A DNA stretch of 64,000 nucleotides from Rhipicephalus microplus (lineage: Eukaryota; Arthropoda; Arachnida; Ixodida; Ixodidae): NCBI RefSeq assembly GCF_043290135.1, contig NC_134703.1:115319005-115383004 (forward strand), in the 5' to 3' direction. The translations under genes and the position numbers were made by a program. Under the pieces are notes generated by a model. That model saw only the letters and a program-made list of their open reading frames with translations, did not search any database and was not told the origin of the DNA. How positions within the stretch are numbered: position 1 is the first letter of the stretch; each line of letters starts with the position of its first letter. Below, piece after piece: positions 1-12,407 of this stretch.

Positions 1-1532
1 GCGAGATCCCGTTTTGTGCCGCGTGCGCAGCCACGGCGTCTCGCCAGATGAGAGAGAGGGAGAGGAAGGGCAAGCGTGATCTCTGACACCACTGAGCGAC
101 TCGGCACGATGTGTAGCTTGTATGTGCGCCGCTATTTCTGGAAAGAAAAGAGACCCGGACAACAGAGAGAGCGAGCAAGAAAAGGATTGCTGCCGGAGTG
201 TAGGCCCGCCGAGCTCGTTGAACGAGTTCGCATGCACGCAGATCCGAGCGAGATGTTCCTACGGGACGGGGAGGAGGAATAACGGGCGCCGATCACTTCC
301 TCTTTCTTCCGAGCGTCTCGAAGATCGGCGACGCGCATGGTCGCCGGGTTCGATGACCGGCGGCGACTGCTTGAGTGAGGTGCACGTCCTGCCGAGAGTG
401 AAAGTGGGCCACGGCGGCGCCCGTCGCCGAAGAAACCTTTGTCGGTCGGCCCTCGGCGTAGCCCTGATTCGCATCTCTCGTGTTGCGCGCCGGCAGCGGG
501 GAAGTCGTCGGCACCCACCCACCGCTGATCGACGCGGAAATGACCATCGCTCTCTCCCTTCAATCACTGCCGCGTCGACGCGAAAGCGGCTTCTGTAAGC
601 CGGTGGACGGAAAATGTACGCTCTTCCTCACTCTCTCGTTGTTTTCTTGCTTGCCTCACAACGTCGTTGAGTTAGCCTCATTTGTGGCGACTTGCGCACG
701 AAGAAAGGCCCAGCGTGTTGAATATACTGCGTAGATTAACTGAGAGACACTTCGAAGCGGGTTGTTCGGCTGCTCGTACATAAAAATCGTAAAAGAAAGG
801 AAGAATATGTGAGTCCTATTTTCTTACACAGTGCACAACACAGCGGCCTTTACAAGAATGCAGCTTTTGAGCGGCGCACTGAATAAATGCGAAGCATCAT
901 CCTCGTAACCGGAATTAATGCTTTCGGGAAAGTCAATCGCGAGTTATATTGAAATTAAAATTAATCTCGCGTGCTGTTATCGCTCAGGGGAGCCGTCATG
1001 ATTTTTATAGCATCACGTATAGTTTTCGAATGAATTGGCGAAACAAAAATATTGTTCTGTCTCAATTATTCCCCTCGAAATTCCGGCTCGGGTTCGCTTT
1101 GACACCTTGATTCCAAGCAATTCTGTACCCCAGTTTAATGAGTCTAAATAGTGATAGTCTTTTTCAACTGCTCCTAACTATACAGATCATCATCATCTTC
1201 ACAAGTACTGTCACGGCGTACTGCCTATGCGAAGAGCACGTGTGCAAGCTGGCGGTTATCTGAATCCAAAATGCTGAATGGTATCGTTGGCCGATTTGCC
1301 CACCAGAACGGCAAGCAGCACTCATATCACACCGATTGTGATGGTCACAGAGTGATTGGTGGTTCAATATTTTTGCTTCTTGGTGAATTTTTTTTATTCA
1401 CGCATGAAAAAAAAAGTAGGATACGTTAGAACATGCTATCCAGTTAACAAGATAGCAGTATCGAACAAGCACACGCGCACGCACACGCACGCACGCGCAC
1501 GCACACGCACACACGCACACGCACACACGCAC

Positions 1533-1581
<49 letters not shown>

Positions 1582-3374
1582 AAAACTAGAACAAACCAAA
1601 CAACAAAAAAGAGAACAATTACAAGAAGTAATACGTACATACGTGATATCTACGATCTATCTATATATCTATAGATTATACTGCCTTACTTTCCATTCAG
1701 CACAGATACGAATATCTCCTCACTCAGAATGGACGACAACGTTAAGAAACTTTGGGACCGCTAACCGTAACTGCAGCCATATACAGCACGAAAATCTCCG
1801 GGAATATGGAAAGTCGCCGCTGAAAAAACGCAAAACGGAGAACGCGTTGCGAGATCGTCCTTGGTTCAAAGCGCATATGCGTGCACGCGCTTATGCAAAT
1901 GCATGTGCTGCACCCTATCGCGAAAATATAAAGGCTGGGAATGCGAGCTCGGCGAAGAAAGCAGCAAAGATCGGCGGGCAGAGGGACTGGAGGAGAATCC
2001 TTTCCCTCGCCGAGCCTTGGGCAAGAGGCTCCGTCTCGGGTCAAGTGCGCGTATCGATGACCTCCGCTACGAGAGGGCGTTGCGCCGCCGATCTCGTCTG
2101 GCTGCTATTTGGATCGTGCACGTGGCGAAACGTGCGCATACGGCACAGAAATGCAAAACGCCGGCCCTGATAACCGGTGTTTTCTTTTTTCGCGATAGGT
2201 GAGCGGATATATAGTGCACGCTTTAAAAAGAATTTCGAGCTGCTCGGCGTAGACGTCGTTGGTTCGAATCGTGGTCTGGGCGGCCTGTATGTCTTGCGCG
2301 GGATGCAAACACGCCCTTCGTGCACTTGCATTTCGGTCCCCGTTGCACAATCGCGTGTGTGAACGGAATCCTCGTATTTGATACCTCTTTGACACGTCAG
2401 AAGATTACTTACGGTTGTCACTCCTTTTGACACGTGGCACAATCGAAGTGGCTGTTATATAACATCGCATGGATTGATTGCGATGTTATTATTTGCTAAA
2501 GTGCGTGTTCTTTGTGAGCGAGGGGTGAAGTAAAGTTTCTCAAAACAGTCGTGTTGGCGTTGCATGTTGAATATATTACAGCCCTATTGCGTTTACAAAG
2601 CAATATCCTACGTTTACTTAAATAATAGGATGTCGCCCTGGAAACAATGCAGAAACAGCAAACGAGCACGGACATATGAAGAGTAAGAATAATAGTTAAG
2701 TAAGTTGAATGCCTATAAAAAGATATTGGCACATAGCATAATGGTAACTTGCATTACCGGAGCTGGAAGACTGAAGGCGTTTTCGAAGTGTTGATATTTT
2801 GGAGCACGAGTTGAAGAACAAGCACAACGATAATTAAAGTTAATTTTTGGATCACTACGATACGCTGCTGGTCATGTTGCTAAGTGAAGTTTTCTGAGTG
2901 TAACACAACATTACCAGTACATTTCCATCTATGTAAGAATCAGCCTTATCAAGCCCATGGAATACAGCTCTGAAGTCAACTGAATACTGCAGGCTCGACA
3001 ATGACCGCCACATATTCCCATCACTGCTTTCAATTTTTTTTTCTCAACCTCGACTACTTTTCTTCTATCTTTGTACCGATTATACAACATTGCTACGAAG
3101 CAGTCTAAGACGTTTGTTGGCATCGCTCATGCTCTCGAGATTGGATTGGATAAACCTTTATTACTGCTGAAACGTATAAATTATACTTCTTCAAACATAA
3201 GTCCAGTAGACGGCTGGCTAACGTAACTTTAATGAAAACGGTTACGTAACCCCTCCTAGCCCCATCCGTAGCCAGAACACTTCATATTGCCTTTTGTGCT
3301 CACATTCGGCGCTGTTTCACCACCATTCAGTGACGTACATATCTATATGTATACCTCCGCCGTCTTCCACGCAG
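1..3374. other. Non-coding start of window (upstream or intron of PDSS2-like gene)
   Basis: No exon could be supported here. The first 600 bases are GC-rich and open in several frames on both strands, but none of the translations resembles the conserved N-terminal half of PDSS2 or any other family I know. From about 780 onward the DNA is AT-rich and looks intronic. A CA-rich microsatellite lies at 1470-1579. A B-box-like word (GGTTCGAATCG) at about 2261 may be a remnant of a tRNA-derived SINE, but the flanking structure is too decayed to call. Confidence 0.5.
1470..1579. repeat. (CA)n/(CG-CA) microsatellite
   Basis: An uninterrupted alternating purine-pyrimidine tract. It begins as mixed CACG units and ends in about 20 pure CA dinucleotides. 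The threonine/histidine-rich and valine/cysteine-rich reading frames across it are by-products of the repeat. Such tracts can adopt Z-DNA and vary in length between individuals. Confidence 0.95.
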
Positions 3375-3702
3375 GCAGCTGCTGTTCCAGCAGAGCACCA
3401 ACATCCAGACGCGGGGTCTCCTCGTCTCGCTGTTCATCAAGGCGTGCGCCGTGGTCGAGCGCAGGGCCGATCAACGTGAAAAGGTGCCCCGCCGCCAGCA
3501 GCTGGTCGTCAGCGCCACCGAGGAGTTCCACGCGGCGCAGATCATCCACGCGTCGGCGCTCAACGTGGCCGCGGCCGAGAGGGACAGGCTGGACCCGCTC
3601 GTGCTGGACGACGTCCAGACGGGCAACAAGATGACCGTGCTCGCCGGGGACTTCTTCTTCGCCAAGGCCTTTCAGACCACCACGGCCATAGGCATTCCCG
3701 TG
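3375..3702 (+). CDS. PDSS2: PDSS2-like, exon 1 of 4 visible
   Basis: A pyrimidine-rich stretch leads into CAG at 3372-3374; a second possible acceptor ends at 3378. The reading frame carries TNIQTRGLLVSLFIKACAVV, then a helical segment, then GNKMTVLAGDFFFAKA. The downstream edge was chosen because joining after 3702 gives exactly the residue spacing seen in vertebrate PDSS2 between the GDF motif and the next helix. The donor there (GTGCGC) is poor, and 3699 is an alternative in the same phase. GC content is much higher than in the flanking introns. Confidence 0.8.
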
Positions 3703-6700
3703 GTGCGCAGACCGTGTGCGGAATCCACACAGTATAGCTCGATGATTGCATGCCTGCGCACTGCCATTAGGGGCTGCGATGAAGCTCATGACCCCTAGTG
3801 GCTAACCTTGCGCATACTTACGTCAACAACGCCATTTCTGCCTACAGCCCGGGCCGTAGGCAGAAATGTCTTCAGGAGGGGAGGGGTGGGGGCACCACTG
3901 TGATTCGAATTGGGGCCCGAGCAGGCAGATGTAGTCGTGCCTCATTTAGTGCTGTGTATGCTATGGCGGAAGAAATTTCGGGTGCAGGAAGGCACGGACC
4001 CACTTTGCCCCCTCCCCCTCGGCTATGTAACTGGCTGCAACTAACGTCACTCTTTTTTTTGCGACCGCCCATATTCGAGTATTTTAAAGGGCCCCTAAAC
4101 CAACTCCGGTCATTTTTTTTTTAATATTTCAAGCAGACGTGCACATCCAGTTCAGAATGCCGTCACGATCGACAATGTCATACGCGGCAGCGCCATAAGC
4201 CGCGGACGCGCTACAAATTGCAAGAAGCCCTTCTCCTCAAACGTAACGCGTTTTTTCTCAGGTTTTTGCTACCTAGAGTCAACCCTCGCGTTACAATCGC
4301 ATCGAAATCCTATATATTGACGCGTGTGTATATTATATTACAATATATATATTTTCTCTCTGGACGCAATGAAGTCACCCCACGTGTTATAGTCGGGCAA
4401 ATACGGTAGTTGATTGATGGAAAGGTTGCAGAACACAGGCCTTATCACTGTCTAGGTTCTACAATGCTTCATCAGTATTGTGATGTAAGCCTAACGACAT
4501 CGTGGCCGTCAGTGTGGTTAAGCTGACCCTTCCGTTGTTGCACTGCAGATGTTGGACGTGTTCGGTAAGGTGGTCGAGGACTACGTGCGGTCGTACTTCG
4601 AGAGCGACCTGAAGGAGGCGCCCTTCGTGGACGCCATGTGGTGGGAAAAGAAGACCCACCTGAAGACCGCCAGTCTGCTGGCTTCCGCCTACAGGGCCGC
4701 AGCCATGGTCGCTGGCCAAGAGAAGGAGGTCCAGGACCAGGTCTACCAGCTCGGCAAGCATATCGCCCTTGCCCTGCAGGTAAGTCTGTCGTTGAAACCT
4801 CGTCGGCTGGTTTAGTGAGTGGACACGATTTTTTTTTGTTGTTGTTGACTTGTTCGTTTTTACTTATTTCAACAGACGTTTTCTGTTTATATATTGCTGT
4901 ATACCACGATTAATTTTTCGTAGCTAGAGATACTGAAGCGATAACTCAACTGCGCCGTAATTCATGATTCGTCTCGCTAAAACAACATATTGTGTCTAGA
5001 CTGTCAGCCATGTACCATAAGGCACATGGTGTTAATGCAAGGAAGGAGGGTTCAGGTCCGATTGCCGTTCGCTGCGGTCACACTCTTATAAAGGCGAAAT
5101 GCTAAAACACACATCTACTTAGATTTAAGCCCACACTCAAGAACCCAATGTGATAAAATTGTTCTGCAGCCAACGTGCATTAGTATAACATATCTGTTTG
5201 CGGTAGTATAAAGCCCCTAATTTAAGATTTCATAACTTCTTCCAACATGCGCAGACGTACCACGAAACCAGGCAGTTCTTGGAGGCGCCATACTCAACGG
5301 GCCTTGACTACGACATCACTAGTCTTCCGATAGTTTTGCACATGGAAACGCATCCACACGTGCTGGGCCGCCTCAAGGAGACCGGAATGAAGGATCTGGA
5401 GTTTTCAAAGGTTGGTGCACGTGAAAACTGCAACGATGCATTAAGTTGCGTGCAGACTTGCATATGACAACAGAACTTGGTCACACCGCACGTCAAACAT
5501 CTGACATCCAGTTCGGAAACGTGCCCTGCCATTGTCCCGACGTGACCTGGGTGTCATTTATCGGATGCGCCGATTCTCTGCTAAGAACGAACGCGCAAGG
5601 AGGTTTAATTTCAATATTATGATGTGGGAAAAATACTCGTGCAGTCACCCGTGGCAGCAAGTGGAACCCGCTTTTAAAAAAGAAGTGTTATTCCTTTAGG
5701 TAAATCTCTGATAAGCCACGTGTGGGTAACTCTCTTTTGGGTGTCCCAAGACTCTCCCACAAAAGTATAATGACCCCCAAAGAGAGTACACGCACCTCCT
5801 GAAAGAAATTTTTATATATATATGGGGAAAGTGAGGACTCGCAAAAAAAAAAAAAAGAATCAAAGCACTTTTTTGGAATGCCCTCCAGGTGGACAAAAGT
5901 AAGCAGGACTCTTCTGCTAAGCTGTGCTACGTAAGAATATTGTGGTTTTGGCACGGATGTGAATAAACTTTTACGTCACAATAGCTATAAATCTAGTACA
6001 GCTCCAGAAGAATCGGAAATGTGCAAAAGAAATACGAGAAGAAGGCGTACGTTCAGCGCGCAGCCGTCGAAAGAGCTTTCGGCCGATTATGTAACGGTTT
6101 CCTTCAGTCCTACCAACGGCGGCAATGTGGATCGACGTCGTGACCCGGCGGCGCTGCTCGGCGTACGATGAGCACGCGCCGGTAAAATACGAGAGCCGTC
6201 GCACCATCCGTCTCCGCAAGAGCCGCGCAATGCGAATCTATGCGCGTGTCACAGTGACAGACGACGTAGCCCGATTCCGCGCATGTCCATGTTGTCAAAC
6301 GTTTCCGACACCCATTTCACGCTGCGCCGCCCATGTGACACGGAGAAGGAAATGTTGTAACCTCTTTCCAGATAGCGCGTGGGTTATGCGACGCCTCTAG
6401 CAGGGGCGTTGCGAGTGAATGGTGGGGAAGTGGTAGAGCGTCCACCTTCACTGAGAGACTTGATGATTCCCAGTGCCGCCATGCACTCAACTGCATTTCT
6501 AAAGGGTGAAGAGACACCCGGTGACGAGGCGCTCAGTGCTGTGGGTGTTCGTATCAGGAAAATGGACGTTGCGCCATGCTCCCTGAAGTGTTGCACAAGT
6601 AAGCATCTTTGCAAACTTCAAGCTACAATCAGGGTGTACGCCTCAATGTGCGTGTTTGAGACAGAGAAGGCTGCTGGACTGAATAATATTAACCAGCTAA

Positions 6701-7573
6701 AGGCTGGATCAGTGAGTGAGTGAATAGGGTGCGTTAACTGTGCGAACTTTGTTGGGCGAAGGTGTGTCGATAAGTGAGCAAGACAAAAGTTGTCGGGTTC
6801 GTGCGAGTGGTTGTGCAGATGGAGGCCAAGTATAGACACACACCACAAGGTCTGGCGCGTGAATAGTCTTGCTTACAGCCACATTCAACAATATTTGAAA
6901 GGGGGTTCAAAATTGCGGGAACTTTCCACAAGGTCTTCCATAAGCAAAATGGTAACCTTTAAGAGGCACCAAATGTGATGCCCTGCGGGACATCCCATCT
7001 TACCCTGCGTTTCCGGCATTAGACATTCAGATTGAATGATGCCAGCGTGTATTAGAGTATGTGTATATGTGAAAAAAAGTGTATGTGAAAGCTAGTATAT
7101 TCTGGTCTGCTTCTCTGCATAGGTGAAACAGTCAAAAGCATTAAATTAGCGATAATAGTGATTAGTGCAAGAAGTGACACGTTATAAAAAGGTCGTCTTA
7201 ATCTTCTAAAACTCCAAAATTGCCCTTGTGGACGTTGTTGCTGTCTGGTGCGGCGCTGTACCAATTGACGAGTTCTTTTTTAATAAAGCAAGTGACGACT
7301 AGTGGCTGCCGCATGCACACCGTACCGTGATGCAAAAATGAGACACCTCTGATTACACCTGTTCTGTTTGGATCTTTTCATTTCTTTTCTCTTCGCATGT
7401 CGTTGCTCTCTCGGAAGCTCCAGTCCGAAGTGCTGTCGGGCGACGCGCTGGAACGGGCGCAGGTCATGCTGGGATACTACATCCAAGAGGCTCGGCTACT
7501 GGCCAGGGATCTCGGGTCTTCGGATGCTGCCAAATCCCTCGTCACAATCGTCAGCAGTCTCAAGGAGTTGTGA
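3375..7573 (+). CDS. PDSS2: PDSS2-like subunit of polyprenyl-diphosphate synthase (C-terminal four exons)
   Basis: This is the non-catalytic partner of PDSS1. Together they form the mitochondrial heteromeric synthase that makes the polyprenyl tail of ubiquinone. Four exons (3375-3702, 4549-4779, 5255-5410, 7418-7573) give about 290 residues. Recognisable features are the RGLLVSLFIKA helix near the start, the GNKMTVLAGDFFFAKA segment corresponding to the GNKMAILSGDFLLANA of vertebrate PDSS2, and an alpha-helical end with a TGA stop. No DDxxD prenyl-diphosphate-binding motif is present at the second site, where the exon reads LDYDITSLPIVLH. That is typical of the PDSS2/Dlp1 branch and separates it from PDSS1. 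The conserved N-terminal third is missing, so more exons must lie 5' of the window or remain unrecognised. The weakest boundary is the end of the first visible exon. The gene runs tail to tail with the NuMA-like gene. Confidence 0.85.
3703..4548 (+). other. Intron of PDSS2-like gene
   Basis: AT-rich non-coding sequence. At 4086 there is a TTTAAAGGGCCCC word of the kind that recurs across the window at the edges of small DNA-transposon-like repeats. A short TA-rich tract lies at about 4326-4350. The intron ends in TTGCACTGCAG at 4548. I see no gene inside it. Confidence 0.6.
4549..4779 (+). CDS. PDSS2: PDSS2-like, exon 2 of 4 visible
   Basis: The exon has clean borders: CTGCAG before 4549 and CAG followed by GTAAGT at 4780. 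It has 77 codons, phase 0 at both ends. The translation begins MLDVFGKVVEDYVRSYFE and contains WWEKKTHLKTASLLASAYRA and YQLGKHIALALQ. These correspond to the WKEQTFLSHGALLAKSCQA and FQYGKHMAMS segments of vertebrate PDSS2. The internal ATG at the first codon is not a start; the exon is clearly internal. Confidence 0.88.
4780..5254 (+). other. Intron of PDSS2-like gene
   Basis: A 475-base intron with a consensus GTAAGT donor and a CATGCGCAG acceptor. No repeat, RNA gene or alternative exon was recognised. Confidence 0.7.
5255..5410 (+). CDS. PDSS2: PDSS2-like, exon 3 of 4 visible
   Basis: The exon has 52 codons, phase 0 at both ends, between ATGCGCAG and AAGGTTGGT. It encodes TYHETRQFLEAPYSTGLDYD followed by SLPIVLHMETHPHVLGRLKE, matching the region where catalytic prenyl synthases carry the second aspartate-rich motif. 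That motif is absent, as expected for PDSS2. Confidence 0.85.
5411..7417 (+). other. Large intron of PDSS2-like gene
   Basis: A 2-kb intron. It contains a poly(A) run near 5845 and, around 5940, a short fragment (TGTGGTTTTGGCACG) shared with the tails of the SINEs elsewhere in the window. Open stretches at 6125-6520 are GC-rich but do not resemble a known protein. The acceptor is preceded by an excellent pyrimidine tract. Confidence 0.55.
7418..7573 (+). CDS. PDSS2: PDSS2-like, terminal coding exon
   Basis: It starts after a long CT-rich tract ending CTCGGAAG and gives LQSEVLSGDALERAQVMLGY followed by a helical end ...SLVTIVSSLKEL and TGA at 7571-7573 (51 residues). This aligns in length with the last helix pair of vertebrate PDSS2. 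No AATAAA occurs in the first kilobase after the stop; the first good + strand AATAAA I noted is at 9412, so the 3' end of the mRNA is unresolved. Confidence 0.85.
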   Translation, partial: LQSEVLSGDALERAQVMLGYYIQEARLLARDLGSSDAAKSLVTIVSSLKEL

Positions 7574-10500
7574 GGACCCCCTCGTCTTAGAGCCATAGCT
7601 TTGCCCCTGACTTATTTGCTTTTTTTTTTCTCGATTTGTTTAAGTTTATTTTAATTTCACGAGCGGAATTCAAAGAATCACGCGGACCCCTCGATTGTCC
7701 TGGTGTAACGCCCAACACGAAATTATGGCGAACGCTGGGCTATCATAACTTGGGACGACGTTGTGGGACATGCTCGTTGTCGGGTTCACACGCCTCGTTC
7801 GCGAATACACATGGAAGAAATAACGCGAAAGCTGGCGTGCATGTGCCCGTAAGAATTTACGCATCGGCGGTGGTGGTCTTCGAGTCATCTTGTTGCGTCT
7901 TCAGATGTGCGTGGCCAGTGTTCCAAACCAAGGCCGCTTGATACAACAAAACGCCTTTATTTTATCGAGCGCCCGTGCCCAAACAGAGCGTCTCCTCTAT
8001 ACAGTATAATATGTACGAGTATATAGTTCGCTTTCCAAGCGTACAGGGGCTTTCGACGAGCGCGTCACTGGTGTTCAGGGTAAGACATGGCAAGATTGAC
8101 ATAAGTGAACACACATTTTATACACGTACTGCTGTGGATACAGACTGTATACATAGTGCCTCCCGAAGCTTTCAACGTCTTTCAGACTCACACGTGCGGT
8201 ATTTTTCTTTCAGCTTGTTTTCGCTGCCGTGTTTTGAAAGAAAGCTCCGTCGGGAATGAGTACTCGATGCAACAGACAAAGCGTACTGTTCCTAAGGTAG
8301 GGTTCGTAAGGCGGTACAACAGATCAGCATGCAGAATCGGCGCTTGCCGGCTTTCCGTGGTCTGTCGGACAGACCTATTGCATATTTGTAAACAGGAGTA
8401 AGCACCGGTGACATAATGAGGCGCTTGTAGCGACGTCACGGGCTCTGCCCTGCTCAAAGCTGGCTACCACCCACCATGATCACGTGACAACTGGCACAGC
8501 AGCGGCAAAGCTGCCTCGGAGCACAGCACGTCAGTATATAGCCTCCCGCGCGTAGTTGCAGCATCTGTGCCAGATGTCACGTCATTATCTATGGTGGTGG
8601 CGAGCTTTTGACTGAGCGGCGCCTATTGTAACGCGCCGCTGCGTCGCCACAAGCGTCTCAGTATGTCGAAGGCACCCTCTACTGTTCTTCACAAACATTG
8701 ATCCCTCCACTTTTTTTTTTCTGAGAACGTGAACCTCAAATGGGACCAAGCAACGACCGTTTACTCAGCAGGCCTCGGGTGAATTGAAGACTGGACGTTA
8801 TTAATGCATGCATATATAACACTCGGCATGACACAGGTCTGCATCTCCACGTGTTTGCTGCTACCCGCTGGGTCTGCTTGGTACAGCGACAGCATGCGTT
8901 CAGGCTCAGCACGACCACTGTACATGCGCGCCACCTATTTTCGCCGAGCGTGAAGGCTGCGCAACACGTTGTCGCGCTGTACGACGCCACGTATTTTCGT
9001 GGTGGTGGTGGTGTATAGGAATGCTCACGCATGTAACAGTAAGCCAGCTTTCCGGGTTGAGCCGTGTTTCTTAATAGTGGTGTGTCTTCTGCGGTAAGCG
9101 TTGCTTCCCGCACGTTTTCAGCTCATCGCAACGCTTGCAAACGGCCCGTGGGATGCTCGCAAAAGCTGAATTAGCATATATTTTTTTATTCAATGATTCT
9201 TAGTACCACTCAACATGGCGAAATGACCCTTGTGATCTGAAAAATTAGACGAGCGCGTCACGCTTACTACGAACTCCGTCGTTTTCCTTTAGCGCTTCTG
9301 TGATGAAAGGCCATTGTTTTTATGTTCAAATTGTTTAATATATGTATAAGCAGTCTGTGCACACATCAATGAAGTGTTAGGCACGTGAGTGTGTGATATA
9401 TTTTTATGGAAAATAAAACGTTTATATAGTCTACTCTCCGAGTGTGCTGCTCGATCTCGTTGCCAGATTCTTGGATTTACGAGCTTAATGTTTACGCAGT
9501 GATGTCGTAATGAAACGTGTTTTCTTTCTTTTAAATACAATAGTCTTTGTTGGGATACATAAACGCAGAAATTTTGGTCTGTCTGTCACACGGTTCAGCG
9601 ACCCGGCCAAAGCACTTGGTAAACGCCCAGCCATATTGAACTGGTCGGCTGCGTTCATACTTGCGAACATCGTCGATAAAAAGCAAATATTACGCATATC
9701 GGAGGCTTAACATCAATACGTAAGTATTTGGTGTGTTCCTTTACTACGAAATAAAGAGATACAAAAATCTAAAGACGTATATGCTGTGCTGAAAATGTGA
9801 CGCTATGCACGAAAAATTCCTCAGCCGATGATCTGATGCTGCCACCTTGCATGGTACAAATGGAACTATAGAACAGTATCAAAAGTGGCTGCGAAAGAGA
9901 CCAGGACTCGTGTAGCACGACCGGCAGTTTCGACGACATTTGCCGCAAACTCATAGGTACGCGGCTATTTTTTCTTTTTTTTTTCATTACTTCACTCTTC
10001 AATTCGGCTGCGCTCACCAGCTTAAAGGGGCACTGACACAAACATTTCGTATCTTGTTTCGGTTGTGGTAGATAGCTAACGAACCACTTATCACGGTTGC
10101 AAAGCTCATTTGCGTCACGGCGCCACGGTTGATTGTTTAGAGATGATTTTATGCCACATTGTAGCGCTTTCTGTTTTAGAGAGTGCTCGACAAGATGCGA
10201 TGCGGTTTCCGCGTTAAGATAGCTAGCGAAGTGAACACAAAACGCTGCATGCTCAAGAGCACCGCCTAGACAATTCTTTTCAACGAAGGCTCCCTTCGAG
10301 ATGTTGTAAATATTGCCACAATCCTTCTTCAAGCTTTGTTACCACTCCATTGCACTGTCATCGCAATTCTGAGCGCGAACCACGCCTGCAGTGTTCGAGA
10401 TGTGATCAGGACTGTAGTAGATCGTTCTGTTAATATCACGCTCACTTCGCGAACATTACAGATTATCCTGGAACCTACGTGGCCACTAGCGATAACGCTA

Positions 10501-12398
10501 GAATATGGCGACGTGCTTCACCGCTTGTCAGTTGATCGACGGCTGACGCTCTGTTCACCGCTGGCAGTACCAGTGTATCGCTGCACTCTGAATTTCCGTT
10601 CACCGGACACAAGTTTGGCCCAAGTAAACAGTTTCATTTTAGACAAGTCGTCTCTTTCTTCGTCAGCATCCCGACCCCGTGACATCCCCTAAAAATGCGC
10701 TGCCAAGGCAAGAACATCAGTCCATATCAGTCTTTGTACTCCCGCGCAACCCTGTCCCCGCTTTCCGTTGAAATGGTCAGTACAGCGCTCGCAAGGACCG
10801 CAACAGCTAACTCGAACTCATGGCGCAGCTGGTGGTTGGTTGTTTACACGGAAACCAAAGGCGCATTTGCCACGACATGCACTCGACGCTAGATCATTCA
10901 TTTGATATTTCGTAAACGATGTGTGTGTCCCCACAAATCAATCCCACTGGCGAGTAGGAACAGCGGATCATTACCCGCGGAGCTCTTCTCTTATGAGATG
11001 GACTGATAGCTGCAAGCCCTGCAGCTGTCGCCCTGGCGCGTACCATGCAGTATATGGCACGGGGAGGAGTCCTTCTCCGGGAAAGCTTACGGTGCCTGAG
11101 TGTGCGTCGAGGCATGCACCCTATAGGAAAGCTAAGCCATTCACTGGTATACGTCAATTGTGGTTGGTATGTCTGTCGTGAAGAGGTAACAGGCACGACG
11201 AGCTTGCAGCAGGACTCACCTATCTGGGGTCTGGTTCAGATAAATGACGTGATGGGGCGCTTGCTTGAGCACCAGGAGTGATAAGGCCAGGTCGGGATGA
11301 GGGTCCACAATATGAAGCGCCACCTTTTGGTACCTCAATCCCTGTTAGAAAAACTGCTGGGTGCCCTGCACGATTGGGAATCGAATCCAGTAAAACCTGC
11401 AATGGAGGCGGATGCTCTTGCTCTTTGACCGCTGCCTTTTCAAAGGCGTAGTGGCCATGTCTTCGTGTTTCGGCACCTGACCATAAGTTGAAGTGAAACT
11501 GCATGCCCAGGCGCATACAAATAAAAATGAGGATTCAAATTGCTTACATAACCTCGCAGCTTTCTAATGCTGATCAACCGGTATACTCGTCCCAATTATT
11601 GCTGGTCAATGTCAGCTTTCGATGCCGGAGTATCTGTCTTCGGTTCAAATTGACACTGGATACTCACCGGTTTTTCCAACGGGGAGAGATGTACCACGAC
11701 CTGGCGCTGGGCGATGCCCGTATCTCTTCCCCTCCCACTCTCTTCTATTTTTCATTCTCTTGCCCCTCCTTTTTATCAATGGCGTGATGCGTGCTTCCAT
11801 ATAGTATATAGAAGTAAGCATCCTTTCCAACCTATAGAATCACTGTCGGTCCTTGAAGCAAGAGCTCAAAAAATAAAATAAGCGAATACAAACAGATTTT
11901 AAATACGAATGAGACGTTCAGATAAATTGTACAGCCGCTGCTTCTTGTAAGGTGGTTTTCATATCCATGGCCGCGATTTTTTATCCACGTTTTATTTATT
12001 TGCTAACTAACACTTTCTGATAGGTTAGTTGGTTCATTGCTGAAAAAGAACGTCTTAAACTGCGCGAGAAGATGAAGACAAGTAACGAACCATTAGGAAA
12101 CCAACGAGGGTGATTGTATTTTTGTCGGCACATGCGCGATGCAAAGATTGGTCACGTGTCCAGGTTCCTGCTTGAAATATTTGTTCCTTGCTTTCCGGAA
12201 AATAAAAGGTTGCTCGCCGTGTTCCGAATGCTTTCTTATTCGTGTTTTCGTCTTTTATCGCAGTTTGAAAAAATTGCTATGGAACTTCTTGTCGTGCCGC
12301 CACCGTCTTCACCCCACTTCTTAGAGCAGGGTGAACCGCTCACTCGACCAAATGTAGTAATGTATCTCCCCAAATTCACTGCACACAGTGCACATCAG
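7574..12398. other. Intergenic region and 3' flank of PDSS2-like gene
   Basis: No gene was recognised. Reading frames of 60-190 codons occur on both strands (for example 9769-10332 on the - strand) but none resembles a known protein. A TTAAAGGGGCACTGACAC word at about 10024 resembles the ends of small repetitive elements elsewhere in the window. A degraded tRNA-like word (GGGAATCGAATCC) at about 11376 may be SINE-derived. Confidence 0.5.
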
Positions 12399-12407
12399 AG
12401 GAGGAGT

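Noticed and set aside
122..598. GC-rich open frames on both strands at the window start
   Set aside because: High GC removes stop codons by chance; none of the frames resembles PDSS2's N-terminus or any known domain.
1356..1640. Open frames rich in Thr/His (+) and Val/Cys (-)
   Set aside because: Both are translations of the CA/GT microsatellite.
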